A stretch of DNA of 64,000 bases, taken from assembly GCA_963840565.1 (NCBI GenBank), contig CAWIZH010000002.1:248001-312000 (forward strand), written 5' to 3'. The notes under the pieces were generated by a model. The model had not been told where the DNA came from. It did not search any database and saw nothing but the letters and a program-made list of their open reading frames with translations. The position numbers and the translations under genes are program-made. The DNA comes from VRUE01 sp963840565 (lineage in GTDB: Bacteria; Actinomycetota; Thermoleophilia; Solirubrobacterales; 70-9). Shown here piece by piece: positions 43,217 through 52,302 of the stretch; the stretch's first letter is position 1, and each line of letters begins with the position of its first letter.

Positions 43217-43990
43217 ATGCAAATCATCGCTGTCGACTGGTCTGGCAAGGCCAAAGGGCCGGCGGAGTCTCTCTGGCTAGCCGAGGTCCGCGACGGCAAG
43301 CTGACCGAGCTCAGAAACGGGCTCGACCGCGGTGAGCTGATCGCGAAGCTTCTCGAGCTTGGTGAAGCCGAGCCCCAAATGGTCATTGGACTGGACTTCG
43401 CCTTTTTGTTCCCCGCGTGGTGGTGCGAGGAGAGCGGTTGGTCCAGCGGGGAAGACGTGTGGTCTGGCATGGGGCGTGAGGGCGAGGATCTGCTTGAAGG
43501 ATGCGAAGACCCCTTCTGGGGGCGCCCGGGTAAGCGAAATCCCCATCCGAAAGCACGGCTCTACAGGCAGACCGAGAGAAGCGAGGACGCGGTGCGTCCA
43601 AAGTCTGTCTTTCAGATCGGTGGTGCCGGTGCCGTGGGCACTGGCTCGATTCGCGGGATGCCGCATCTGTTGACACTTGCCAAGAACGGCTTCGGCATCT
43701 GGCCGTTCTACGAGGGATGGCCGCGCGTGGTGGAGATCTATCCGCGCGCCCTGACGGGTCCGGTCAATAAGAGCAGGTGGTCGGCGCGACACGACTATCT
43801 ACTCGAGCACTTCCCCGAGCAGCCGAGAGACCTTCTCGAGCGGGCCGCGGGGTCCGAAGATGCCTTCGACGCGGCGGTCTCCGCTCTGGTCATGAGCGAA
43901 CACGAAGCGGAGTTGCGAGTTCTTGGTCCGCCGGCCGACCCCGTGGATCGAGTCGAGGGGAAGATTTGGCGGCCTGAGCCCCTCGGCTAA
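43217..43990 (+). CDS. DUF429 family protein (RNase H-fold)
   Basis: The 257-residue protein starts MQIIAVDWSGKAKGP, the RNase H-like first strand with an Asp, and has MVIGLDFAFLFPAWWCEE, PKSVFQIGGAGAVGTGSIRGM, VVEIYPRALTG and a final SEDAFDAAVSALVMSEH that supplies another Asp. This is the DUF429 layout, predicted to be a nuclease. No biological role is established. Start ATG 43217. Confidence 0.8.
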   Translation: MQIIAVDWSGKAKGPAESLWLAEVRDGKLTELRNGLDRGELIAKLLELGEAEPQMVIGLDFAFLFPAWWCEESGWSSGEDVWSGMGREGEDLLEGCEDPFWGRPGKRNPHPKARLYRQTERSEDAVRPKSVFQIGGAGAVGTGSIRGMPHLLTLAKNGFGIWPFYEGWPRVVEIYPRALTGPVNKSRWSARHDYLLEHFPEQPRDLLERAAGSEDAFDAAVSALVMSEHEAELRVLGPPADPVDRVEGKIWRPEPLG

Positions 43991-44148
43991 CCGCAGCGTT
44001 CGGTCGCTTCGAAGCCGGGCGAGCTCGATCCACGAACGATGGTCCGGCCAAGGGCGAGCGGGCTATGCGCTCGCGCGACACATGACAGCGTGATTCGGGC
44101 GAGAACGGCAGGGCGTTCAAACGCAATACCCAAGCCTTTGAGCGAACT

Positions 44149-44277
44149 ATGGCTGCTGTCGAGCGGATCGAGAAGCAGCTGGATGACTCATCGACGCGCC
44201 TAGACGAAATCCTTGAGGAGGTCAGGGCTCAGAGCCAGGCCATTTTCATCCTCATCGATCGGGCGCCACCGCCATGA
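44149..44277 (+). CDS. short coiled-coil protein, unknown
   Basis: A 42-codon frame, MAAVERIEKQLDDSSTRLDE onward, is strongly heptad-like and ends in a 4-base ATGA overlap with the next gene. The frame is open upstream for at least 20 codons (reading RNTQAFERT before the ATG), so the real protein may be longer. It resembles part of the next protein (RNQEAFDRYTEAFEQL), suggesting a small tandem duplication. Confidence 0.4.
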   Translation: MAAVERIEKQLDDSSTRLDEILEEVRAQSQAIFILIDRAPPP

Positions 44278-44558
44278 GATCTGTCAAGATGAGGCGGATG
44301 ATGCGAAATCTGTTGTCTGCGCTATTCGGACGTGAAGACGAGGCGACGCGCCGCAATCAGGAGGCCTTTGATCGCTATACGGAGGCCTTCGAGCAGCTGA
44401 TGGCCACGCTTGATCGCTTCATCGCCCGGCAAGATCGAATCGCGAATGAACGTGCGGTGGAGCTGGAGGCTTGGTCGGCCGCTTCGAGGATCCGGCGCCG
44501 CGAGCTGGTGGAAAAGGCTGAAGCCTGGGCCTCCAGCGGAAGTCGCGCGAAAAGCTAG
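44274..44558 (+). CDS. small coiled-coil protein, unknown
   Basis: A 94-residue basic/acidic helical protein: an N-terminal MRSVKMRRMMRNLLSALFG that could be membrane-peripheral, then a long coiled coil (RRNQEAFDRYTEAFEQLMAT, ARQDRIANERAVELEAW). It overlaps the upstream short coiled-coil frame by 4 bases and converges on a GNAT gene by 4 bases. Function unknown. Confidence 0.5.
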   Translation: MRSVKMRRMMRNLLSALFGREDEATRRNQEAFDRYTEAFEQLMATLDRFIARQDRIANERAVELEAWSAASRIRRRELVEKAEAWASSGSRAKS

Positions 44559-45010
44559 AGACCCAGCTCGTACTCGACCCATTCGCTGCGCTCGGCGCCG
44601 GTTGAGTCGTAGAGGCGCTGGGCGGTCTTGTTGTCCGGGGCGGTGGCCCACTCGAGGTGGTGGGCGCTGCGCTCGCGGGCTACTGCCGCGCTGGCCTCGA
44701 TCAGGGCGCGGCCGACTCCTTCGCCGCGGGCGCTCGGGTCGACGTAGAGGTCGTTCATCAGCACCGTCTCGGCCGGGACGAGCGAGGTGAAGTGCCAGTA
44801 GAGGCAGGCGTAGCCGACCAGCTCGTCATTGCGCCAGGCGCCGAGCAGCATGCCGTCCTCGCTGGGGGCGATGAAGCGAGAGAAGAAGGCGCGGTTGCGC
44901 TCGTCGTCGATCTGCTTGGCCTCATAGAAGCGCTGGTAGGCGGCGATCAGCGGCAGCAGAACGTCCATCTGCGCTGAGGAGATCGGCTCGATTCGGAGCG
45001 TGCCTGGCAC
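44555..45010 (-). CDS. GNAT family N-acetyltransferase
   Basis: From GTG 45010 (VPGTLRIEPISSAQMDV) the ~151-residue protein has the GNAT core MNDLYVDPSARGEGVGRALIE (RGEGVG acetyl-CoA loop), HLEWATAPDNKTAQRLYDSTG as the last motif. Complete length. It is divergent from clpX, 158 bases away. Acceptor substrate unknown. Confidence 0.85.
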   Translation of the reverse strand: MPGTLRIEPISSAQMDVLLPLIAAYQRFYEAKQIDDERNRAFFSRFIAPSEDGMLLGAWRNDELVGYACLYWHFTSLVPAETVLMNDLYVDPSARGEGVGRALIEASAAVARERSAHHLEWATAPDNKTAQRLYDSTGAERSEWVEYELGL

Positions 45011-45153
45011 GCGCTCACGGTATCGCGGCGGCGCAAGGCTGCGGTCACGGGCAGGGACCGTGCTCCCGGCGCAGTAAACGACCGCACTGACAGGGCCGGC
45101 TTGCATCTCCCTCTAAGCTTTGGGGCGCGAGCCGGTAGGCAACCATTGCCCCT

Positions 45154-45168
45154 AAGGAGGGGATTCCG

Positions 45169-45171
<3 letters not shown>
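45154..45171 (+). promoter_or_regulatory. strong Shine-Dalgarno deciding a CTG start for clpX
   Basis: AAGGAGG at 45154-45160 is a near-consensus ribosome binding site. Eight bases later stands CTG (45169-45171), in frame with the ClpX zinc-finger domain. No in-frame ATG, GTG or TTG precedes the conserved LLCSFCGK segment, so CTG is the most likely start codon (an ATT six bases earlier is the only rival). Confidence 0.6.
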
Positions 45172-46458
<1,287 letters not shown>

Positions 46459-46469
46459 ACTCGGCGCTC

Positions 46470-49073
46470 GTGAGCGAGCGCCAGGACACCCTGCAGGAGA
46501 AGACCCGCTACGACCCGACCGAGGTCGAGGCGCGGATCTTCGCCGAATGGATGGAGGCTGGCTACTTCCATCCCCCCGCCGAGGGCACCCCCGAGGAGAA
46601 CTTCTCGGTTGCGATTCCGCCCCCCAACGTGACCGGGGCGCTGCATATGGGCCACGCCCTCAACGGCTCGATGCAGGACGCGCTGGTGCGGATGAACCGG
46701 ATGCGCGGCCGCAACGCGCTCTGGATCCTCGGCACCGACCACGCCGGCATTGCCACCCAGTCGGTGGTGGAGAAAATGCTGCGCGCCGAAGGCGTCTCCC
46801 GTCACGACCTCGGCCGCGAGGAGTTCGTCAAGCGGGTCTGGAAGTGGAAGCAGGAGTACGGCTCGCGGATCGTTGAGCAGTACAAGCGGCTCGGCGCTTC
46901 CTGCGACTACGAGCGCGAGCGCTTCACCCTCGACCAGGACTACGTGCGCGCCGTCTACCGCGTCTTCAAGCAGCTCTTCGACAAGGGCTACATCTACCGC
47001 GACAACTACATCGTCAACTGGGACCCGGGCTCGCACTCGGCGATCTCCGACCTCGAGGTCGAGAACCGCGAGGTCGAGGACATGCTCTACTCGATCGACT
47101 ATCCGGTCGAGGGCTCCGATCGGGTGCTGACCGTCGCCACGGTGCGGCCGGAGACGATGCTGGCCGACACCGCCGTCGCCGTGAACCCGAGCGACGAGCG
47201 CTACGGCGACCTGGTCGGCCAATTCTGCATCCTGCCGCTGGTCGGCCGTCGCCTGCCGATCATCGCCGACGAGCACGTCGATCCCGAGTTCGGCACCGGA
47301 GCGCTGAAGATCACTCCCGGCCACGACCCCAACGACTTCGAGATCGGCCGCAAGCACGGGCTCGAGGAGATCGTCGCGATCGGCCCCGACGGCCGGCTCA
47401 CCGAGGAGGCGGGGGAGCGCTTCGCCGGGATGACCGCCGCCGAGGCCCAGGAGGCTGTGGTGGCGGCGCTGCGCGAGCAGGGCGCCCTCAGTGCCGAAGA
47501 GCCCTACACCCACTCGGTCCCCTTCTCGCACCGCTCGGGAGAGCGGATCGAGCCGCTGATCTCATTGCAGTGGTTTTGCCGCATGGACGAGCTGGCGGCG
47601 CCGGCGATCGAGGCGGTCGAAAGCGACCGGGTGCGGATCGCGCCGGCGCAGTGGAAGCGCGTCTACCTCGACTGGATGCGCGAGATCCGGCCCTGGTGCA
47701 TCTCGCGCCAGCTCTGGTGGGGGCACCGGATTCCGGTCTGGTATTGCGACCCGTGCGAGGAGGTCTTCGTCGCCGAGGACCCGGCTGCGGCGCCCGAGCG
47801 CTGCGGCGGCTGCGGCGGCGAGCTGCGCCAGGAGGAGGACGTGCTCGATACCTGGTTCAGCTCGGCGATCTGGCCCTTCGCCACGCTCGGCTGGCCCGAC
47901 GAGACGCCCGAGCTGCGCGCCTTCTACCCGACCAGCTTCCTCACCACGGCGCGCGAGATCCTCTTCCTCTGGGTGGCGCGGATGATCATGACCGGGCTCG
48001 AGTTCGCCGGCGACGTCCCCTTCAACGACGTCTACGTGCACTCGGTGATCCAGGCCCGCGACGGGCGGCGGATGTCGAAGAGCCTCGGCACCGGGATCGA
48101 CCCGCTCGACGAGATCGACGTCCACGGCGCCGACGCCCTGCGCTTCGGCCTGCTGGCGATGTCCTCAACCCAGGACGTGCGCTACTCCGACGCCAAGGTT
48201 CAGCAGGGCCGCGACCTGGCGAACAAGCTCTGGAACGCGAGCCGCCTGATCCTCCTCAACGTCGCCGAAACTCCCGCCGACGGGCCTGAAACGTCCATAT
48301 ATGACACGAAATCGTCCCGTCGGCCGGCTCAGATCGAGGACCGCTGGATTCTCTCTCGTCTCGAGCGGACTATTGACTCGGTCACGCGGAAGCTCGATGG
48401 CTATGACTTTGCCCACGCCGCTCAGGAGGCCTATGCCTTCTTTTGGTCGGAGCTCTGCGACTGGTACCTGGAGATCGCCAAGCCGCGCCTCTACGAGGGC
48501 GAGGCCGAGGTCTCGGCGAATCTGCTCTGGGTGCTGGAGCGCACGCTCGCCTTGCTGCACCCGCTGATGCCTTTCGTGACCGAGGAGGTCTGGTCTTACC
48601 ACCCGTCCAGCAAGGGTCATCTCGCGGTCCATCCCTTCCCGCAAGCGGACGAGTCGCTGTTCGACTCCGAGGCGGAGGCCGAGGTCGAGCGCGGGATCGA
48701 GCTGACCCGTCGCCTGCGCACCTGGCGCGAGATGATCGAGGCGCCCGCCGCCAGCAAGCTCTCGGGGCGGGTTGAAGGCGAGCAGCCGCAGGAGTTCGTC
48801 GGCCGCCTCGCCCGCTTCGATTTCAGCGAGGACGGGGGGGACCCGATCGCCGCGGTCGGCCCGGTCAAGGTGCTCGCCTCCCCCGAGATCGATGCGACGG
48901 CCGTCGCCGCCCGGCTCGAGAAGCGCCGCGAGGAGCTGCGCGCCGAGGTCACCCGCGCCGAGGGCAAGCTCGCCAACGAGAAGTTCGTCGCCCGCGCGCC
49001 GGCCGAGCTGGTCGAGGAGGAGCGGGCCAAGCTCGAGCGCCACCGGGCCGAGCTCGAGGAGCTCGCCGAATAG
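46470..49073 (+). CDS. valS: valyl-tRNA synthetase
   Basis: Class Ia synthetase charging tRNA-Val. The 867-residue protein starts at GTG 46470 and shows PPPNVTGALHMGHALN (HIGH), the editing domain (VRPETMLADTAVAVNPSDER), GRRMSKSLGTGIDP (KMSKS, ~residue 530), the anticodon-binding domain, and a C-terminal coiled coil (RLEKRREELRAEVTRAEGKL). A short segment at about 48,273-48,328 is palindromic DNA resembling one in folC, inserted in frame in the linker before the anticodon domain. Confidence 0.96.
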   Translation: MSERQDTLQEKTRYDPTEVEARIFAEWMEAGYFHPPAEGTPEENFSVAIPPPNVTGALHMGHALNGSMQDALVRMNRMRGRNALWILGTDHAGIATQSVVEKMLRAEGVSRHDLGREEFVKRVWKWKQEYGSRIVEQYKRLGASCDYERERFTLDQDYVRAVYRVFKQLFDKGYIYRDNYIVNWDPGSHSAISDLEVENREVEDMLYSIDYPVEGSDRVLTVATVRPETMLADTAVAVNPSDERYGDLVGQFCILPLVGRRLPIIADEHVDPEFGTGALKITPGHDPNDFEIGRKHGLEEIVAIGPDGRLTEEAGERFAGMTAAEAQEAVVAALREQGALSAEEPYTHSVPFSHRSGERIEPLISLQWFCRMDELAAPAIEAVESDRVRIAPAQWKRVYLDWMREIRPWCISRQLWWGHRIPVWYCDPCEEVFVAEDPAAAPERCGGCGGELRQEEDVLDTWFSSAIWPFATLGWPDETPELRAFYPTSFLTTAREILFLWVARMIMTGLEFAGDVPFNDVYVHSVIQARDGRRMSKSLGTGIDPLDEIDVHGADALRFGLLAMSSTQDVRYSDAKVQQGRDLANKLWNASRLILLNVAETPADGPETSIYDTKSSRRPAQIEDRWILSRLERTIDSVTRKLDGYDFAHAAQEAYAFFWSELCDWYLEIAKPRLYEGEAEVSANLLWVLERTLALLHPLMPFVTEEVWSYHPSSKGHLAVHPFPQADESLFDSEAEAEVERGIELTRRLRTWREMIEAPAASKLSGRVEGEQPQEFVGRLARFDFSEDGGDPIAAVGPVKVLASPEIDATAVAARLEKRREELRAEVTRAEGKLANEKFVARAPAELVEEERAKLERHRAELEELAE
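48273..48328 (+). repeat. in-frame palindromic insert within valS
   Basis: GCCGACGGGCC (48276-48286) pairs with GTCCCGTCGGC (48314-48324) with one mismatch. Its first 16 bases, CCGCCGACGGGCCTGA, nearly repeat the start of the palindrome in folC. It encodes PADGPETSIYDTKSSRRPAQ in the valS frame, in a surface linker, with AT-richer centre (CCATATATGACACG) unlike the neighbouring codons. Confidence 0.5.
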
Positions 49074-49132
49074 ACCCGCAGGCCTACCTCGACTCGCTGG
49101 AGCCGGTCGGCTGGAAGCTCGGCCTGGAGAGG

Positions 49133-50365
49133 ATGCACCGGCTCAGCACCGCGCTGGGGCTGCCCCAGCACCGCTTTGCCTCGATCCACGTCGTCGGCAC
49201 CAACGGCAAGTCCTCGGTGACGCGGATGGTCGCGGCGCTGCTCGAGGCGCATGGGGTCAGCGCCGGCGCCTGCATCTCGCCCCACCCGTTGCGCTGGTCC
49301 GAACGCATCCTGATCGGTGGCGAGGAGATCAGCGAGAACGAGTTCGCCGCTGCGGTCGAGCGCACCGCCCAGGCCGCCGAGACCGTCAATCGCAGCCTGG
49401 AGGAGGGCGAGGCGGTGACCCAGTTCGAGGTTGCGACGGCCGCTGCCTTCGTCGCCTTCGCCGCCGCCCGCGTGCAGGTCGCAGCGGTTGAGGCTGGGCT
49501 GGGCGGCAGGCTCGACGCGACCAACACGATCCCCTCGAAGGTCACGGTCCTGACTTCGATCGGCCTCGACCACACCGAGTGGCTGGGTGAGACCGAGCTC
49601 GAGATCGCCGCCGAGAAGCTGGCCGTGCTGCGCGACTACACCACCCTTGTCCTCGGCCGGGTCAGCCCCGAGGTCGCCGATCTGGCGCAGCGGACGGCAG
49701 CCGAACGGGGCGCAAGGCTGATCGTCGCCCCCGAGGACCCCGGCAAGGCGATCGAGCTGCGCGCCTCAGGCCGCTTCCAGCGCCGTAACTTCGCCCTCGC
49801 CTGCGCCGCCGCCGAGGCCTTCCTCGGCAAGCTCGATCCCGCCCGGGCCGCCGAAGTAGGGGAGACGCTGACCGTCCCGGGCCGCCTCGAGCGCATCGCC
49901 GAGGATCCGCCGGTCTTCCTCGACGCCGCCCACAACCCCGACGGCGCCGCCGCGCTCGCCGAAGGCCTCGCCGAAATTGCCCCTGGCCGCCCGATCGTCG
50001 CCTGCCTCGCGATCCTGGGCGACAAGGACGCCAAATCGATGCTCAAAGTCCTCGCCCCGTCCCTAACCCACGCCGTCTGCGGCCAGCTCCCCGAACAGCC
50101 CGCCGACGGGCCTAAAACCGGAGCCGGAGTCGCGTTTTCGGCCCATCGGCCGTCGTTTTCGGCGGCGCAGCTGGCTGCGGTGTGTGGGGAAGTCGGGCTC
50201 GGGGCTGAGGCGGAGGCCGATTTCGGCGCGGCGGTCCGGCGCGCCCGTGCTCTGGCCCTGGACTTGGGTGGGCTCGTGGTCATTACCGGCTCCCACTACG
50301 TGCTGGCACCCGCCCGGGACGCCCTACGGCTGTGCGAGGATTCGAGCGATGGACACCGGCACTAA
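49133..50365 (+). CDS. folC: bifunctional folylpolyglutamate/dihydrofolate synthase
   Basis: Adds glutamate to folates in the cytosol. The protein has the Mur-ligase-like P-loop VVGTNGKSSVTRMVAALLE, LGGRLDATNTI, DHTEWLG and DAAHNPDGAAALAEGL. ATG 49133 is the first standard start, but family-like residues precede it in frame (AYLDSLEPVGWKLGLER), so the real start is probably just upstream near the valS stop and may be non-standard. A palindromic segment lies in frame near 50,102-50,150. The end overlaps a small membrane protein gene. Confidence 0.88.
   Translation: MHRLSTALGLPQHRFASIHVVGTNGKSSVTRMVAALLEAHGVSAGACISPHPLRWSERILIGGEEISENEFAAAVERTAQAAETVNRSLEEGEAVTQFEVATAAAFVAFAAARVQVAAVEAGLGGRLDATNTIPSKVTVLTSIGLDHTEWLGETELEIAAEKLAVLRDYTTLVLGRVSPEVADLAQRTAAERGARLIVAPEDPGKAIELRASGRFQRRNFALACAAAEAFLGKLDPARAAEVGETLTVPGRLERIAEDPPVFLDAAHNPDGAAALAEGLAEIAPGRPIVACLAILGDKDAKSMLKVLAPSLTHAVCGQLPEQPADGPKTGAGVAFSAHRPSFSAAQLAAVCGEVGLGAEAEADFGAAVRRARALALDLGGLVVITGSHYVLAPARDALRLCEDSSDGHRH
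50101..50151 (+). repeat. in-frame palindromic insert within folC
   Basis: GCCGACGGGCCTAAAAC (50102-50118) and GTTTTCGGCCCATCGGC (50134-50150) are reverse complements at 15 of 17 places around a 15-base centre. The left arm shares its sequence with the palindrome in valS. It encodes PADGPKTGAGVAFSAHRPSF in the folC frame, in a region where family members usually have only a short loop. Confidence 0.5.
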
Positions 50366-50477
50366 AAGCGCCAGCTCGGAACTGCTCTCGATGATGGCGC
50401 TGGTCGCCGGCGTCGTCGCCGCGGTGATCCTGGTCTTCTTCGGCATCGGCTACCTCTTCGGGAGCCTCTTCCTCTGA
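50349..50477 (+). CDS. single-span membrane microprotein
   Basis: A 42-residue product: MDTGTKSASSELLSMMALVA then a strong hydrophobic helix AGVVAAVILVFFGIGYLFGS. It overlaps the folC end by 17 bases in another frame, so it is likely coupled to it. No family is recognised. Confidence 0.55.
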   Translation: MDTGTKSASSELLSMMALVAGVVAAVILVFFGIGYLFGSLFL

Positions 50478-50486
50478 CCGAGTGAG

Positions 50487-50532
50487 CGCATCCGACATTG
50501 ACCACGCTGGGGTGGGGTAAATGTCGGATGCG
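50487..50532. repeat. 13-bp perfect inverted repeat, possible terminator
   Basis: CGCATCCGACATT (50487-50499) and AATGTCGGATGCG (50520-50532) are exact complements with a 20-base loop (GACCACGCTGGGGTGGGGTA). It sits 10 bases after the microprotein stop and ~60 before the zinc-ribbon gene. No T-tract follows, so a factor-dependent terminator, processing site or regulator-binding dyad are all possible. Confidence 0.5.
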
Positions 50533-50594
50533 AGGGTTCGCAAGCCCCGCGGCGAAGTAGACTGCCCGCCTCCCTTTCTGGCGGAGCCCCAGCC

Positions 50595-51317
50595 ATGGCA
50601 CTAGCGATCTTCGGAATCAGCAACGACGGCCTCAATTTGGCCGCAACCCTCTTCGTCTTGATGATCGTTGTGGTTTGGCTTGCCCTGATCGTCTACACCT
50701 ACTTCGACGCCAAGCGCCGCATTTCAGACCCCTTCCTGGTCGCCTGCGCGACGATCGGCTCCTTCTTCCCCTACATCGGCACCGCCGTCTACGCGATCGT
50801 GCGCCCGCCCGAGTTCCTCGAGGACGCCCATGAACGCGAGCTGGAGATCCGCGCGGCGGAGCTGAAGGTGCGCCAGCTGACCGAGGCCTCCTGTCCCAAC
50901 TGCGAATTCCCGGTCGAGAAGAACTACCTGCGCTGCCCGAAATGCCAGCACCGGCTCAAGGATCCCTGTCCGAGTTGCAGCAAGCCGGTCGACCCGCGCT
51001 GGGCGATGTGCCCCTACTGCGAAAACGCGCTGGCAGGGCGGCCGCGACAGGGCAAGGCGAAGGGCGAGGGAAGGCGCGAGCCGCGGGCGGAGCGCTCCGC
51101 GCCGCGCGAGGAGCGAGCACCGCGCGAGGCACGCCCGGCCGCCAAACGCCGTCCAGCCGCGCGCCCCAAGGACGCGCCCGTAAAGGACGACCAAGAGACT
51201 TCGCGCCCGACCAGGAAGGAGGCGCCTCCGCGCGCCTCGGCCGAGGAGGCGTCGACGCCCAAACGAACCCAAAGGAGCCCCGCACGTGAGCCGGACGCTG
51301 ATCCTCGTAAAGCCTGA
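50595..51317 (+). CDS. membrane zinc-ribbon protein with disordered basic tail
   Basis: The 240-residue protein has a membrane helix (LFVLMIVVVWLALIVYTYF), a second weaker hydrophobic segment, then a double zinc ribbon: CPNCEFPVEKNYLRCPKCQ and CPSCSKPVDPRWAMCPYCE (four CxxC knuckles). The last ~85 residues are Arg/Pro/Ala/Glu-rich and disordered. Its end overlaps ndk by 32 bases. Possible roles are membrane quality control or RNA contact; none is proven. Confidence 0.75.
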   Translation: MALAIFGISNDGLNLAATLFVLMIVVVWLALIVYTYFDAKRRISDPFLVACATIGSFFPYIGTAVYAIVRPPEFLEDAHERELEIRAAELKVRQLTEASCPNCEFPVEKNYLRCPKCQHRLKDPCPSCSKPVDPRWAMCPYCENALAGRPRQGKAKGEGRREPRAERSAPREERAPREARPAAKRRPAARPKDAPVKDDQETSRPTRKEAPPRASAEEASTPKRTQRSPAREPDADPRKA

Positions 51318-51693
51318 CGCCTTCGAGCGCGCCCTGAGCGGCGAGGTGATCGCCCGCTTCGAGCGCAAGGGACTGCGCATCGCGGCGCTGAAGACGATGC
51401 GGGCCGACGAGCCGATCGCCAACAAGCACTACGAAGAGCACACCGAGAAGCCCTTCTTCGGCGAGCTGGTCTCCTTCATCACCGGCGGCACCCTGGTGGC
51501 GATGGTGCTCGAGGGTCACGAAGCGGTTGCAGCGGCGCGTCAGTTGATCGGCGCAACCAACCCGGTCGAGGCCGCTCCCGGGTCGATTCGCGGGGATTTT
51601 GCCCTCGAGGTCACCTACAACATGGTCCACGGCTCCGACTCCGATGAGTCGGCCGAGCGCGAGATCGAGATCTGGTTCCCAGAGCTGGCGTGA
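51286..51693 (+). CDS. ndk: nucleoside diphosphate kinase
   Basis: Transfers gamma-phosphate between nucleotides through a phospho-histidine. The 135-residue protein begins SRTLILVKPDAFERALSGEV and ends with the active-site segment YNMVHGSDSDESAEREIE (His of NMVHGSD). GSIRGDFAL precedes it as usual. GTG start 51286. The stop overlaps the maf start by 4 bases. Confidence 0.95.
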   Translation: MSRTLILVKPDAFERALSGEVIARFERKGLRIAALKTMRADEPIANKHYEEHTEKPFFGELVSFITGGTLVAMVLEGHEAVAAARQLIGATNPVEAAPGSIRGDFALEVTYNMVHGSDSDESAEREIEIWFPELA

Positions 51694-52238
51694 ACGTAGT
51701 CCTCGCCTCTGGGTCTCCGCAGAGAAGCGAGATTCTGCGGAAGCTTGGGGTGGAGTTCGAGGTTGTGGTCTCCGGAGTCGATGAGCTCTATGGCGGAGAT
51801 CCTGAGATCGAGGTGCTCGAGAACGCTCGGATGAAGGGGCGAGCGGTAGAGCGCGATGGGATGGTGCTTGCTTGCGACACCGATGTCGTGCTCGACGGCA
51901 AGGCGCTTGGCAAGCCTGCCGATGTTGCTGAGGCTCGGAGCTACTTGGACCGGATGTCCGGGCGAGCTCACGAGGTGTTGAGCGGACTCGTGGTTCTAAT
52001 TGATGGCGAGGAGCGCAGTGGGCTCGAGCGCACGACCGTGGTCTTCAAGCACTTGAGCGAGGCCGAGAAGGAGCGCTATGTCGCCTTCGGTGAGTGGGAG
52101 GGGCGCTCGGGTGGGTATGCGATCCAGACACTGGGCTCGACCTTGGTCGAGCGGCTTGAGGGGAGTGTCTCGAACGTGGTCGGGCTGCCGGTCGGGCTCT
52201 TGATCGATCTCGCGCCGGAACTTTTCGACCAGCGCTGA
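51690..52238 (+). CDS. maf: Maf family nucleotide pyrophosphatase
   Basis: Maf proteins hydrolyse non-canonical or excess nucleoside triphosphates and have been linked to septum inhibition. The 182-residue protein shows the signature start VVLASGSPQRSEILRKLG, VLACDTDVVLDGKALGKP (catalytic Asp) and GRSGGYAIQTLGSTLVERLEGS (Gly-Tyr-Ala-Ile-Gln). GTG start coupled to ndk. The codon use is a little less GC-rich than in the neighbours. Confidence 0.92.
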   Translation: MNVVLASGSPQRSEILRKLGVEFEVVVSGVDELYGGDPEIEVLENARMKGRAVERDGMVLACDTDVVLDGKALGKPADVAEARSYLDRMSGRAHEVLSGLVVLIDGEERSGLERTTVVFKHLSEAEKERYVAFGEWEGRSGGYAIQTLGSTLVERLEGSVSNVVGLPVGLLIDLAPELFDQR

Positions 52239-52302
52239 GGCCAAATCGACGCCGGGCTTGGTGTGTTTGGGATGATTTCCCCTGGAGTTCTCCTAACCAA
52301 GC

